A stretch of DNA of 64,000 nucleotides. It comes from Rhodocollybia butyracea. Its lineage: Eukaryota; Basidiomycota; Agaricomycetes; Agaricales; Omphalotaceae. Location: NCBI GenBank assembly GCA_015501585.1, contig JADNRY010000004.1, forward strand, positions 682,001-746,000, read 5' to 3'. Below, in pieces: positions 48,644 to 61,786 of this stretch (the first letter of the stretch is position 1; every line of letters begins with the position of its first letter). The notes below the pieces were generated by a model. That model searched no databases, was not told the origin of the DNA, and saw only the letters and a program-made list of their open reading frames with translations. Position numbers and translations under genes: made by a program.

Positions 48644-50750
48644 ATGACGGTCACACCGAATATGGATAACACGTAGGTCCTGGCTCGCATTATCGCAATC
48701 TATCTCATCAGCGCATTTATACAGGTTAGGAGCATTGTTCATCGGGCTCATCATCGCCTCTGTGTAAATATTCCTTCCCACTCTCATTCTCTCCATCATT
48801 GATTTTATCGACTTATTAACTTGTTTCTCTAGTATGAACGGAGGTATGGACCTCACCTCATAAGCCAGTAAAAGACTCTGAAGCTCGATTTTTATAGTTA
48901 CTTACTCCCAAACGTGGTTCTACTTCAGCTCCCAGAACCGCGAAAAGCCGGATGAGTTGTGGCTCAAGCTACTGGTTAGCATCACAGGCACAAATTTGCT
49001 CTCCGAATCTAAGCTAGCGTAAAATTCTTAGGTTGTGGTTGTTGTGCTTCTGGACCTTGCGCACCAGGTTTTCACTACTCATTGGCGTGAGTACCTATAC
49101 TCATACTCTTATGAATGGAAAAATTTAACCCTAGTAATTCAAGTGTACAACTATTGTGTCACCAATTGGGGCATTGTGGCCGGCCTCGATGTCCTTCCTT
49201 GGTCAGCCATTTTATGTTTTTTTAAAATAAAAAAAAACCCTAACATCACCATACTGATATCATCATTGATAACAGGAGCTACTACGTAAATTCTCTTGAG
49301 CAACTGACCTACAGACTGATCTGACAAAATCCTATACTAGGGAATGGCATATCCAACGGTGAGTCTAGATTTACATATAGGATCTGCTTTACTGATCAAC
49401 GCCCTCTCTAGGGACTTGTTACTGTCATAATTCAAAGGTGCGTATTTGTGTTTCGATCTGTGCACCTTTGTTTACGAAAAGTAACTAGCTTCTTTGTATG
49501 GCGAGTGTGGAAATGTAGGTTATCCATTGGTTATCCAACTAAAGAAGGCGGATAGCTCTGATGTTTTGATCCAGTGAGCAGAAACCTTGTCGTTACTCTT
49601 TCGATCGTAAGTGCTTTCCTCCCTACAAGTTCACGACATCATTGGATGACGAACCTAAAATCTAGTGGGTGATATCACTTGCTCAATTTGGTAAGTGAGC
49701 CTGAGGCTCGAAATCATTGCATTGAATGCTCAAACTGGTATATCTACTAAAGGTACATTCCTGTGTAAGTGAAATTTAGGTAGTAGTCCAGGATAATAGC
49801 TAACATAAGTTACCAGTCTATGTTGCCCGGGTGTACGTATTTTGGTCTCTGAACCAGCCTTGCTTCCAACTGAATTTGAACACAGATTCGAAATTCCCAA
49901 CGCCGAACAACTCTCATTGAAACTGGGGGTAAGTTCCGCTCAATATTCTAGTGACCAGAAATTTGAACATCCTTCGATAAGGGCTATGCAATCCTCGTGA
50001 ATGCGCTTGGAGTGGCATGCGATATTACAATTGCTGTTGCAATGGTGTTTTATCTTAGACAAGCCCGAACTTCAATTAAAAGGTGCGAAATTGGTTGGTG
50101 AAAAAAAGCATTTTCTGATTAGTCTTTAGAACCAATCACTTACTACGCTCCATTGTGAGTGCTCATGCATAGTTTGTTCATTCTGAGTTTAACCTCGCTT
50201 TTAGACAATCTTCACCGTGACAAGTAAGTGCTCATGCATAACGTGTTTATTCTGAGTATAACTGTTTCTGCGGATGGACTTCAGCTGGCATTGTCTCTAG
50301 GTAAGCGTGCTGTAGTAGCTTTTCCAATTATTAACTCGGCTTGACTATATTTCTTGACAGTGTTTGTGCTATCATGGTGCTTTCCATGGCTGGGGCCTAT
50401 TCAGGGACAAACATCGAATTAACGTTCTACTTCATGCTGACAAGGCTATACTCCAACTCTTTCCTAGCTACGCTCAACGTAAGAGACCGTTTGCGAGAAC
50501 GTGTTGCTAGTGACGGGATTATCACTACCTCCAACTTCCTCAATCGTACTGCTGCTGCTGTACCTGTGTCCTCTCATGAACTGGACAACTTCCCTCGTCA
50601 AAAAGGCTCCCCGACCGTTAGTTATCTTCTTCGCCCAATTTTCTCTTGTCTAATAAACTGTAGTATGGCGGAGACCAGGAAGATGATGTCACTCAAGGGA
50701 CCGTCATAGCCGTGAAGGTGGATCGCATTACGGATACGCAGTACCCCTGA
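48644..50750 (+). CDS. DUF6534-type seven-transmembrane protein
   Basis: This is a fungal-specific integral membrane protein of unknown role. About 21 exons, all short, join in phase. They give MTVTPNMDN, LGALFIGLIIASV, MNG (11-nt exon 48833-48843), TYSQTWFYFSSQNREKPDEL, VVVLLDLAHQVFTTHWLYNY, SYY (10-nt exon 49276-49285), GLVTVIIQSFFVWRVWKLS, WVISLAQFGTFL (last part a 12-nt exon 49753-49764), GYAILVNALGVACDITIAVA, RTNHLLRSI and TGIVSS (16-nt exon 50285-50300). The diagnostic C-terminal block FYFMLTRLYSNSFLATLNVR follows. The last exon gives a soluble tail ending DTQYP with TGA at 50748-50750. Every junction keeps the frame, so the gene appears functional. Family evidence: the QTW, LDLAHQ and SNSFLATLN blocks. 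Confidence 0.85.
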
Positions 50751-51009
50751 CCAGGCAGTGTAAGTACAAGGTACATTGGCTCTAAGCGCCTGGCTTCACA
50801 TTGACATTGGCCTAAAAATCATGGTCGCGAAGACTCAGGTGTTACATTACGTCAGGGGTAATTTGTGGGTAATTAGGCTACTCGAAGAGACGAGTTCATG
50901 AATAAAGTAACTAGGTGGACTTAACAGTGATACGTACCGTCACAAATATAAGGCAAATTCCAGAGATAACATAAAAATATTTGGAATAAATCATTGAACT
51001 ACATATAGA

Positions 51010-54000
51010 TTACTCCTGGGCCAAGAGATCAGTCACTTCATCTTCCTCGTCTGAATCCCCATCATCATGGATAATAGTCATGTGAGGATCTTGTTCGTCC
51101 TCTCGCTTTACATTTGAAGCACTTGGACGTGGTCTTCTATCTCGAGGAGTAGCGTCGTCACCCTCGTCTTCGTCGCTATCAGAGCTAATGGCGATAATCT
51201 CCACTTGGCGTTTACGAGTCCTGTAACAGCAGGGCAGAAGTGAGCTTTGAGCAGTGTAGATTTGATGTACTTACGCTTGCCGTTTGGGCATCGTACGAGT
51301 TGGAGCAGCAGACTGACGATGGGAGGATGGCTGAGGCGTGCCTTGTTCAGTTGTGCCGTCATCATCATCGCTTGCATCTGAACCGTCCGAGGTAGAAAGT
51401 CGAGCGCGCCTAAAGGACAGTGTTAAATCTGACAGCAAACTAAAGCAACAATAAAAACGTACTTTGTTCTGCCCTTTCGAGATTTAGCTCCCTTCTTCGT
51501 TGGTTCATCATCAGCGACTGAACTGGTGATGCTGCCCGAGCGTCTGAGAATGGGGGAAATTTCAGTTTCAGCTCTCTTGAAACTTACAGACCATTACAAC
51601 GAACCTCTTTCTTCCACGTTTTACTAGCTGTACCGGCTCATCTTCAGGGATGATCTCGTTCAAGAATTGCGCCTCTTCTTGGTGCTTCTCATGCGCCAAA
51701 AATTCATCGACGCTAAGCCCTTCCAGACATTTCTCATATTTCTTCGCAAAAGCAGTCTGGAATTTCAAGAACGCGTTCTTGGAAGCGGTGTCGGCGAAAG
51801 GCCGACACTGAAAGAGACATTAATCGCTAAGACAGATCATTAAATATAACTCACGGATGGAACTTTGTCTATCACAAGGCTCAGGTAGCGGACAGCATCC
51901 TCGTCCACGTCTTCCGGCAGACTTAATTTGAACAAGTGTTGGCATAAAACCTTCTTATGATTCTCTGGTAGCAGAACATTGATTTACTTGATAATCGAAA
52001 CAACATGAACGACTTACTGTCCAGCTCAGAGTCCTTGTTTAGTAATTCTTTGCAAATATCCATTGCAATGTCAAAGTGTAAGCGACTGTCCTTTCCCTTT
52101 TCCTCCTCATCCCTATCCTTGTCGACACTATAATCGCTGAGTACCTCAAACTCCCAGCAGAGGAGAGACACTTACTACAATGTATTGGGACTGGTCCATT
52201 CAAGGATCATACCGGATATTTGACCCATGGAAGCCATCTCTTCGTCATCTTCTAACGTATCGCTTGTCCTACATAGGTTGCAATAGATCCGGATAAATAT
52301 CTAAGAATTATGAGTAAATTTCGATAAACAACATTGATTGACCGTACTGTTGAAATCATTTTCTGGTTCTCAATAGAGGCAGCGCAGTACGCCTGGAAGA
52401 AAAAGGACAAACATTGCTTGAGCTTCTGGTTATTGGCATTCCTTGGCGCGAAATACTGTGTCAAGAGGACTTCCATAATCTAGTCATTACCCACTTAGTC
52501 GATGAAAACATGTAGCGATGGCAGGACATACCTTGCCGTCGACAAGCACTCCTGGTAGCATCAGCTTGGCTAAGCCCATACACAAGACCGCACGAATGTC
52601 TTCCGTGGAGTTTTCCTGCTCCAACCATGCGGTAAATTGTTGCACCCAGAAAGCGACCTGAAGATGACAAGAGTCAGTTTCAAAGTAACCAAAGAAAACA
52701 AACCACATACGTCAAAGGGTTCCACCATTATTCCTTGATCGTACAACATCAGTATGTCAAAGATAGCTTGTATAGCAATAATCCTCAGTTCCTCGGGGTT
52801 TCTCTCGTCCAGCATTTGCTTGACGAAGAAAGCCAAAGCATTTTGTGCAAGGGGTCTCGACAGAAGACTGATAAGACCTAGACAGCGGAGGCCCTGCTCC
52901 CTCGAATCACCATCTTTCCGTCGGACTGCAGGATAGATGAGTTTAGTGACGATAGCATCTAATGACGAGTGAGTATCGAGTGTCTAATATGAAAAGCAAA
53001 TATGAGCGAAGGAATAAGTTAGACGGGAAGATAAGAGCCTCACGCCATTAACACGTTCTAGCATGGACTCGCAGATGCATAGACAACGTCTATCGATTTT
53101 GTCGGCATGTACCCTCTCTGCCTCTGTCATGTCTTCGCGCTCCTTGGTCGCAGGTTTCCTGACTCGAGCTGGGGTGGAAGGAGTATCAGTAGAATCGAAG
53201 CTTGCATCAGGGTCGACATCTCGCTGGAAAACAGTAAGTGAATATGGCTGGCATGAGAATCAGAAAAGACTTACCTCGTCGTCGTCGTCGTTGTCCCCAG
53301 GATCCTGAAGTTCAGGTACAACTTCAATGGCAATCACACGAATCAAATCCTTCTCGCTACCAGCGAGACGCCTCATGACCGCCATGGTCGGTGCCACAAG
53401 CTCTTCGGGCAAGAAGTCGTGGGTTATTATGTCACCTTCAAACAGATTAACAAAAGGCCTAACTCGACAACAGGGTCACTGCACTTACGAATAAGCGAGT
53501 CCATTTTTCGACGTCCAATTTCATCACCGTAATCCAAAGAGATTGCAATTTTGAGCATCTCCGATACCACGAACTGTTTGTTATCAACATCATCCTGTCG
53601 AACCGCTCTAGCTTCATCGTCCAGGTCCGCAATCTCTTGATCTTTCGAGCGGATGGTGTCGACTAGAGCATTAAAGTTCTCCTGCAAGCGAAAGGCAAAT
53701 GAAGTGACCACAGGCAGAATTGCTTCGAGCTTTTCAATCTTTTTATCGTTGCTCTTATCGCTTTCACAGAATTGAACGCAGATCCGAGCCAGAAAAACGG
53801 TTTCGGGAGTAAGCGACGCCCAAAAAGTGTCGCCAAAGTTGATCCCATCCAGGATATGGGGGTTAGCCTCGAATATCCGTATGATAGCCTCCCCGACGAT
53901 CTCGTCAGCGCGGAGATCAAACATCTTCAAAAGGCCCAGCAACCCGAGCTCGTCTTTCTCCTCCTGATCGCCCTCCTTAGAATCCGGCCTCAAATCGGCA

Positions 54001-55141
54001 GTCTCAACCCATTTCTCGATAAGCTTGGCCGCAGCGTCACGTACGGAGTTGTTTCGGTCTCCAAGCCCGTTCCGAACAATGGACTCTCGTTGTTCGATAG
54101 AGAGGGCGCGAGGATGTGTGAACCCCATTTCAATTTCGTCTTCATCCCCACTAGTGACATGGTTCTCCAAGACCTTGTAAACCATTTTTCGGGTCTTGGG
54201 GTCGATATCCCGCGTGCGTTCCAAGATGTGAGGGACCGTGACTTTGTTCACTGGGATATTGTTAATTATTGCCTGTCGCACCTCGCTATAAAGATATTGC
54301 TTTTAGTCAGACCGAAGACAGAGGTGTGAGAGCTTACGCCTGAGGGTCATAAGACAAAGACTCAAATAGAACGACGGACAAAGGTTCCAGTTTCCTCTCT
54401 TTCAGTTCTTCTTCGTCGTCTATTCCGTAGAATTTGCACAAAGCAATGGATGCCTGTGAGCGAATCGCCTGCTCCTTGTCATGTATCCGGTCAAGGAGTT
54501 TCGCGCGCAGCTCGTAGTAGATTGTATTGCTGCACAGTTGTCAGGGACAGCTGATAGACAAGAAAAGGAGCGTACTCTATCTCTCCCAGAATGAAGACGA
54601 GTTCCGCAGCGATTTGAACAGCTCTATAGCGAACGAGCTTTTCCTTGGCGTCGAATCCTTTCACGAGTAGTTTGCAAACGAGGCGCTCTGTAAAACGCGC
54701 GGCAGGGGGGTAGGCGACATCGTGTTCGTCAATGTCGTCTTCATCAACGGAGTCCTCGCCAGCTAACCATAACAGCGTGAGATTCAATATTTGGCATGGG
54801 CTGTAAGTCTCACATTTCTCGTTTATATATTTCACGAAACCCGCGAAGAACCTAACTACGCGGTCGCCAGGTCCACCCTTCTTCGATTCCAGCAAACGAA
54901 GCAAGATCGAGTAGGTTACTTGCTCAAAGTGCTTCTCGCCAGTTAGAATTGCTGCTCCGTCTCTAGTCTTTCCTCTAATCTGCGCGATTTGGATATAGAT
55001 TTTGTGGAGCGCGACTATATTCTTTTGGTGATTGGCTAAGGTGTTCTGAACTTGATCAAATATGGCAGAAATCTTGGGAGAGAGCTCTTCCAAAATTGCA
55101 GAGTTGGAAGGCCTAGGTTTGGCGACAGTTCTGCCTGGCAT
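51010..55141 (-). CDS. Condensin complex subunit 3 (Cnd3/Ycg1/CAP-G)
   Basis: This is the HEAT-repeat subunit of condensin, which binds DNA with Brn1 and drives mitotic chromosome compaction. The start at 55141 gives MPGRTVAKPRP and a helical N-terminus. The block DRVVRFFAGFVKYINEK is characteristic of the family. Acidic ED-rich loops (DSVDEDDIDEHD, DSKEGDQEEKDE) separate HEAT repeats such as DRNNSVRDAAAKLIEKWVET. The NCD3G region (DVDVA-like arginine cluster, then FVSEMLKIAISLDYGDEIGR) follows. The C-terminal third is a charged tail with several Ser/Asp/Glu stretches that look like CK2 sites (ISSDSDEDEGDD) and ends DLLAQE at 51010. Exons are separated by ~50-nt introns; not all junctions were checked. 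It is a single-copy housekeeping gene, head-to-head with the J-protein gene 190 bp away. Confidence 0.9.
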
Positions 55142-55332
55142 GGTGACCGAGAATAAAGTTCAAGTTTGGTTTAAAATTAAGGTTGATGAAACCGCGTTTA
55201 GTCACGTGGTGTACACGTGACTCCGGACCGCATTTCCGAGTTGAATTTGACACGTCTCGATGTTGTCACTGCGTTCATTTTTTCCAGTGTCCACATCCAT
55301 CTCCTTATGCTGCAGAGTAAACCAGCAACACA

Positions 55333-57232
55333 ATGAAATTACCCTCCCTACTAGTTCCTTCTTTGGTTCTTTTTTCAGCCTCTGTATTTGCAGAGCCTAG
55401 CTCGGGAGGCCTTTATCCCCCTGGACTACTTCCACTTATCAACAGAGCCAATGTATTGCTATCTACAGGGCAATTTGGTGAGGCAGTTAAAGTATACTCG
55501 GAAGCCATAGGTTTGCACGCTTTTTGATGATGTTTCCGGATTCTAATGCCCTCGCAGACCAATCTCCGGCAGACTATCTACTTTACTATAAACGAGCTAC
55601 CGCGTATCTTTCTATTTCACGGCATAGCGCTGCTCTAGAAGATTTCGACAAAGTTTTATCACTCACTTCGAACACTTTTGACAATGCACATTTAATGAAA
55701 GCTCGAATCCACGCCAAAGAGGGCGACTTTGAACTTGTGCGTTCATCGCTCGGCGCTTACACCTCTGCGCTGAATAGTCAAGGCAGGGCCGTTGACCCTT
55801 CCGCCACGGAGCTACTTCAGTCTGTAGACGAAGCTGAAAAGACGCTGGCGAAAGCCCGGAAAGAGAAACAGGCTCAGCTGTGGACCGCATGCGCAGAGTC
55901 TTGTTCTAGCATCATCCGAGGCACTGCGACTCATTCGATCGAGGTTCGCGCTATGCGAGCAGAGTGTCAGCTCGCTGCTGGAGATGTTGAAGGATCTGTG
56001 GGCGATCTGACACGCTTGGCAGTCCTTCTACCACCTTCCGCGTCTATGGAGCTTCAGGTTCGCATATGGCGTCTCTCATACTTCTTGCTGCCTCCCACGA
56101 GTCAAGGAGACGACGGGTCCAGCAGTGCTTCGGCTCTTGCTCCACTCAAATCTTGCTTGCATTTCGATCCCGACTCGAAAATCTGTCTTCCCCTACACCG
56201 TCTGGCCAAAGCATTAGAGAAATCTTTTGCCAAGTTAGAAGAGGCTCTTCAAAAAGAGGATTGGAGAGGCGCAGTAAATTTGTTAACCGATTCTGGAAAA
56301 GGAAAGGAGAAGGATTTGTGGGGTCGTTACGAGCAAGCAATGATTGAACATACCGCTCGCGAGCATTTATTGGGAAAGGATGCTCACGCAACCTCGTCCA
56401 AGAGATCAGAACCCGAAATCCCTCTTCCCGATCCTATCATTCATTCTCCACGTCGTCAAATCCTACTTCGTGCCTTGTGTAAATCCTACACTGCCATTGG
56501 TACCACCTCCGCCCTTCGCAATGCCAACCAGTGGTGTTCGATGCTTCTTACGATGGATGGTTGCTCTGAAGATGCCGACGCCTTTGTGGGACGCGCTGAA
56601 TACCTTCTCTCCAACGAAGACGATCTTGAATCTGATGGTGAAGGACCCTGGGATGAAGCCGTTCGGCTTTTGGAGAAGGCATTCGAGTCTTCTGGTAGAA
56701 GCAACCGCGATATACACGAGAAACTCAATTCCGCGAAAAAGAAAGTTAAACAGAGTAGGTTAAAGGATTATTACAAGGTTTTGGGGGTGGATAGGAATGC
56801 GGATGAAAAGACTATCAAGAAGGCCTTGTGAGTCTGAATTTCGTTCTTTTCTATGCATCTCAATCATAGCATTTCTTTTTAGCCGCAGAGCAGCTAAAAC
56901 TGCACATCCAGACAAGGGAGGATCCGAAGCCAAGATGGCCGCTGTTAATGAAGCGTATGAAGTTCTTTCGGATCCAGGTATGTCTCCCATGCAATACGAA
57001 CATTACATCGCTCTCATTCTCTTTAGAACTGCGTGCACGATTTGACGCAGGTGATGATCCCAATGATCCAAGCAGTGGCGGTGCACATCCCTTCCCTGGT
57101 GGATTCCAGTTCAACTCTAGAGGTGGAGGACATCCGTTCTCGCAGTTCTTCCAACAAGCGGGTGGTGGATTCCCTGGAGGAGGAGCCTACGGACCTGGAC
57201 AAGGTGGTTTCAAATTCCAGTGGAGTGGTTAG
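55333..57232 (+). CDS. TPR/J-domain co-chaperone (DNAJC3/P58IPK type)
   Basis: This is an Hsp40 partner of Hsp70 predicted to act in the ER. Exons 55333-55510, 55558-56827, 56883-56977 and 57027-57232 give 582 aa with all junctions in frame. A signal peptide (MKLPSLLVPSLVLFSASVFA) starts the protein. TPR units follow, with INRANVLLSTGQFGEAVKVY, YYKRATAYLSISRHSAAL and AHLMKARIHAKEGDFELV. The J domain near the C-terminus begins YYKVLGVDRNADEKTIKKA, and its HPD tripeptide lies just after an intron in KTAHPDKGG. The tail is Gly/Phe-rich (HPFPGGFQFNSRGGG) and ends FQWSG without an ER-retrieval signal. The longest exon lacks introns. Domain order (TPR then J) distinguishes it from classical Ydj1-type proteins. 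Confidence 0.92.
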
Positions 57233-59477
57233 GCTAGCGTATATGTATCGGACTATGTGTATCTATAACATGAGTGTTTTGTAGATGAGGCTTGACTTGT
57301 GTGATCTAAAGTAGCAAGACCGAAACCCCCAGAATATGACGTTGGACGACTTGAACAACTGAACTCCGACAGATTCACGTACGACCATGTCACCATATTC
57401 CGTGTTCGACTCGACTCGTCGCTTCAGGTCTACAACCTACTGGGCCTAACCTGGTTTAACTATGGGGTGCCAAGTTGAAGCTTTAGAGACTGCTACTTCC
57501 AGAAGGCAATTAAGGGTAATCCGATAGATGTAGAGGCCGATTTAGATCAAAATTTGAAAGCACAGATTGAACGCCCTTTTCTGCAACTTTTGAGTTTGTT
57601 TGACTAGTCAGATTGCGGAATTGAGTGTCGATTCTGATGGTCGTCCCAGCACTGGACTAGGAACGACGGTCCACTAGAATCGATAACCTTACCAACCATC
57701 TAATTCGACCTGAACCATCGGCTACCATCGGACTATCCTTCATTACCGGTTGTAGATCTTCGGATCCGCAGATGCTCGTCAAGGGGATATATTCAAGTTA
57801 ACAATGTCCAAGCTCACAGCGGATTATTTTCGATGTCCCTGCGACAACTGTGCGCTTGCCCTGGGGGTGGTTGCACTTGGATATCGCAACCCCACGGCAT
57901 GGATTCCTGATACCGGTGGCAATGCTCAAACTGTGGTCTTCAGACCATCCTCGTCAATTTTTTAGCGGCCCGTTCTTGGTATTTCAGGAAAGCAGGACTT
58001 CTTTTCCCGAGATGAAAGTTCATTGGTGCGGACAAACGGACAAACATTGGTCCAAGTTGTTAATATCCGAGTTATCATCTTTTGACAAGATCCAAGGGTG
58101 ATATTCCGAAGCGATTCACAGCACCAGAATCGGCTCTGAAACACGATTCCAATATTCAACGTTGAACGCTCGAAACTTTATGTAGTACCAAGGTCCAAGC
58201 CAGCGCGTACTCGTGATAACTGTGAACGCAAGATATCACAGCGCGCGTCTCGCCTAAGTTGGTCTGAACTTCCACTGGCTCCGTCCGTTTTTTTTGCGCC
58301 GAATGCGCTTCGAAATATCCTCGCCTTCACATCATCTGACGAAATATAAGCCAGGAACATATCAAGAGGTATGGGCTTCCATGTCTCAACACTGCAAATC
58401 CAACAGTTTCGATATTCAGGGAATAGGAGCTGGGAGATCTCCCAGCTCCAAATCAGACAGCGATATGGGTAACAATGAATTTGATCTATAGTAGCCAGGT
58501 TCCATGGAGAATAGGTGCCCGGTGGCCATCTGCAAAACCGTTCAGATGTTATGAGTCATTCCATAGAATCATCTTGATAAGGCTCTACAGCGCTCTGAGA
58601 TGCTATGGCTTCATGAAGTACTAAGAGATGGTTTGGAGTAACGATCATTCAGTGGAAGCATTAAACTCCTGCTGGACCAATAGTGAGTGGTTTTAGGGTA
58701 TACTTAGCCAAGAACATCAAGAAATATGAGGGGTACTGCCCGCGGGTACAAGGAGGACAACTGGGGGAGCTCAGTGAACCCAGTCACATAAAATTTTCGG
58801 AAAATTATCATGCATCCCGCCCTTGTAGATTTCTCTGAGTATTTTCCGGTGTACACCCACTCTACTACCGCTCTGATGACGAAAGGCGAAAGGTGACCGA
58901 ATATGGTAGTTATATCTGTGGCTGTATGATTAGGTATAATTACATAAACGCTGGTCGTGATAGCGCACTGCAAGGCGACGCTGATTCATGATATGGTTGG
59001 CCGTACTCAAAGCGTTCAAGAACGTTCAAGCTTCAAGCGCTAAGCGTTCACAACGTTCACTTTCGAACTGTGGTTTCGCTGGAGTATTAAATAATATTCT
59101 ATGGCAGAGAATTATTTCTTCCCGAGATGCCCGGCCGGACAAACAACGGACCTGCAAACCATAGTTATAAAATTGGAACGATGGAAAACAGCGGAAAACT
59201 CTGATCAGTAACTTATCCACATTGGTCAACAAAACCTGGTCTCACCTAGTGAGGTTAGTTCCTGTTGATATCTTCGAGCTATCATCTTTTGACAGTGCTT
59301 TTACCCAATCTGCTTCAACTCACCTAATCTGCTTCAACCAATATTATCAATTCTCACCTTGGTACCTCATCACCTCAGTTCACAACAACCTTGTAAAATT
59401 TGATTGGTCAACAGAACCTGGTCTCTCACCTTATTAGTTCTCGTTCGGCAGCTATATTTCTCCATCCTCCTTCCTCC
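57233..59477. other. 2.2-kb region without recognised gene
   Basis: Short frames only. An imperfect inverted repeat occurs at 57628-57683 (TCGATTCT arms), and a tandem GCGTTC-rich run at about 59008-59060 (AAGCGTTCAAGAACGTTCAAG). Neither is attached to a gene. The last few hundred bases are probably the promoter of the following gene; CCTGGTCTC.ACC is repeated at 59235 and 59417. Confidence 0.4.
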
Positions 59478-61501
59478 ATGACCTGGCTGTCTATTCCCGC
59501 GTCGATTCTGCCTCTTGCGCTATGCCTTTCCATTCGCTCCACGACCGCAGCTTCGACGTCGAAACGGGACTCGACACCACCGCCACCCGCCACATTATTT
59601 GTGCCTCTAGCTTTCGATAGCAACAGGCGTTATACGGTTAATGTATCGTTGGTGAATCTTGATGCTCTATCAATGCTTCAATCTCTTCTCTGACAACACT
59701 CTTAGCCCAGCAACTCCAGTCAGCTTGAATCTTTCGCGTTCGCGCTGACGACAAGTACTGGCTATTCCTCAGTCGCAGCACAAGGGTGTTCAACATGTGG
59801 GGGCGGTCCAACGTAAGCTTTACACCTTTGAAATACATCATTTGTCAAAGAAGTATCACCGAATTCAGATACTCACTATCACCGAATCAACAAACGGAAG
59901 CTGTGCAGAATGTGTCCGTACTAGGTGGCAGCGTGGTCGGACCGACCATAAATCAGACCTGCAACCTTCAACTTCAGAATGGGTCTTCATGGTCGTGGCC
60001 TGATCCATCGCGTGTGTAGCGTCCCTTGTAACGACTTGGATACTGCCTTACAAGGCCTCCTCTAGTTATCCTGGCAAATCAGCCAAATTCCATCTTCGGT
60101 GCTGGGACGTCTGGCGTGCTAGGTATTGGTACAAACGCTCGGTAGGTCCTCGTTTATTCATGTTTCATCACGATAGTTAATCTTATCTATAGCCAGGGAA
60201 TGTTCAACGAGACACCAATGGCGTTCTGGTTGAAAAGTAATCCGAGTCATCAGAACTTTTCATACGGGCTGGCTTTAAACCCACCCAACGATCCAACCTC
60301 CTCAAGTGCTGGGACACTTCACTGGCTAGCACCAGATGAAAACTCTTACGAAGGTGATATCTCTTGGAAAGCCTTGATAGCATCGAATGGAACAGGTTCA
60401 ATCAACACCGATTCTTACTTCGCGATGGATAGTTGGAGTTTTCAGGGCGGTGATGCCGTCAATAGTAATATCACTCGCAATGCTAGTCTCCTCGCTGCAA
60501 TGGACCCAATATCCGCTGATTTGGTGTTTCCTCATGATGAAGCACGAATGATATGTATGTTTTTGTCTTGAATTGGAATTTTTATTACTGACTGTCTTTT
60601 GTAGATACTACGATTCCAGGGTCTCAGCGACAAACCACAGTTTCTTCGTTAGGGTCGACTATATACAGTCTTCCTTGTAATACCACCATGCAGCTTACGC
60701 TCACGTTTGGCACTGTTTCAGTGACTCTGACTGAAGCCCAGCTAGTTCACAATCTGGGAAATTCTACATGCCAAGGTGTTTTACAAGAATGGGCAGCCGA
60801 AAACGTCACAGAATACTTTCTAGGTTCCACCTTGATGTCTAAGATATACCTGTCGGTTCTTCTATTCACCGTTCGTTACACAGTCAACTGACTTGACTTG
60901 TAGAATCTATCAAGTCTCCAATTCGAGTAGCGCTGTCGGTTTCGCACTTAAAACGTCGACCTCACCACCCGCCAGCGCTGTCTCCATAGCTGGAGTTGTG
61001 CTTGGAGGTTTAGCGTTTCTCCTCATGCTTGCCATTTCTGTCGTCCTGTTCATCTATTGGAGACGACGTCGCGTTCCTGACCAGAAGCGAATTACCCCGT
61101 TCATGGAAACCTCTCCCATTCTGTCCAGAGCATCGTTCCACTCGCCAGAGATGTCTACGCCATTTTCCCCCCGTTCGGAGTGGGGAATAGTTAATGATTA
61201 CGCGGACGCGACCAACAGGAATAGTAAACGCAGTGCACGGACTGGGCCGTTAATCCAGATCATCAATTCGCCAATTGCCCCCTCTTTCCAAACCTCCCAG
61301 TCTGACCACTCTCGTGGGAACGAACTATTTATCCGAGTATCTCCTGTTTCGCCACTGCAGCGGTATGAGGTACTGCAACAGGATGATACAGAGAGAAACG
61401 ACAATCCTAACGCCACTTCGATGAACAGAATAGCTACCTTACCACCTTACACCCTGACAGATTCCACAGGATCTAATGCTCAAGCTCGAGGACGATTATA
61501 G
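59478..61501 (+). CDS. Single-pass membrane protein with catalytically dead pepsin-like ectodomain
   Basis: A signal peptide (MTWLSIPASILPLALCLSIR) precedes a two-lobed domain with the layout of A1 aspartic peptidases. The active-site flap region and the loop SGVLGIGTNAR match the DGILGLG region. The last strand block FLGSTLMSKIYLIYQVSN matches the pepsin ILGDVFLR..F/YDL block. Both catalytic motifs are altered: lobe 1 reads TSTGYSS where DTGSS is expected, and lobe 2 reads MDPISADLVFP where DTGTS is expected. A transmembrane helix (IAGVVLGGLAFLLMLAISVV) is followed by a stop-transfer WRRRR and a cytosolic tail of about 130 residues rich in Ser/Thr/Pro. Seven or so exons join in phase. It is unlikely to be a protease; a binding or sensor role is an inference. 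Many NxS/T sequons suggest a glycosylated ectodomain. Confidence 0.75.
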
Positions 61502-61786
61502 GGCTGAGTGCACTGTATTTTACCGGACACGGACCCTTCCAGATGATGTATCTACAACTTCGCTCTTTGCCTTCACGGACTTCATGGACCTTTCATATGT
61601 ATCTATAACCTTACTCTTCGTCTTCACAGACTTCACCCTCGTTCAGTGTAATTTTAAAGCATCACATCGACTGCGGGCCGATCATTCCTTCTACAATCGA
61701 ACTTCGTAGTAAGTATGTACATAATACCGTTGTTAATTCGAAAAAGCTAGAAGGACCTTCTTGCCTTGTACCCCCACCTGTCTGCA

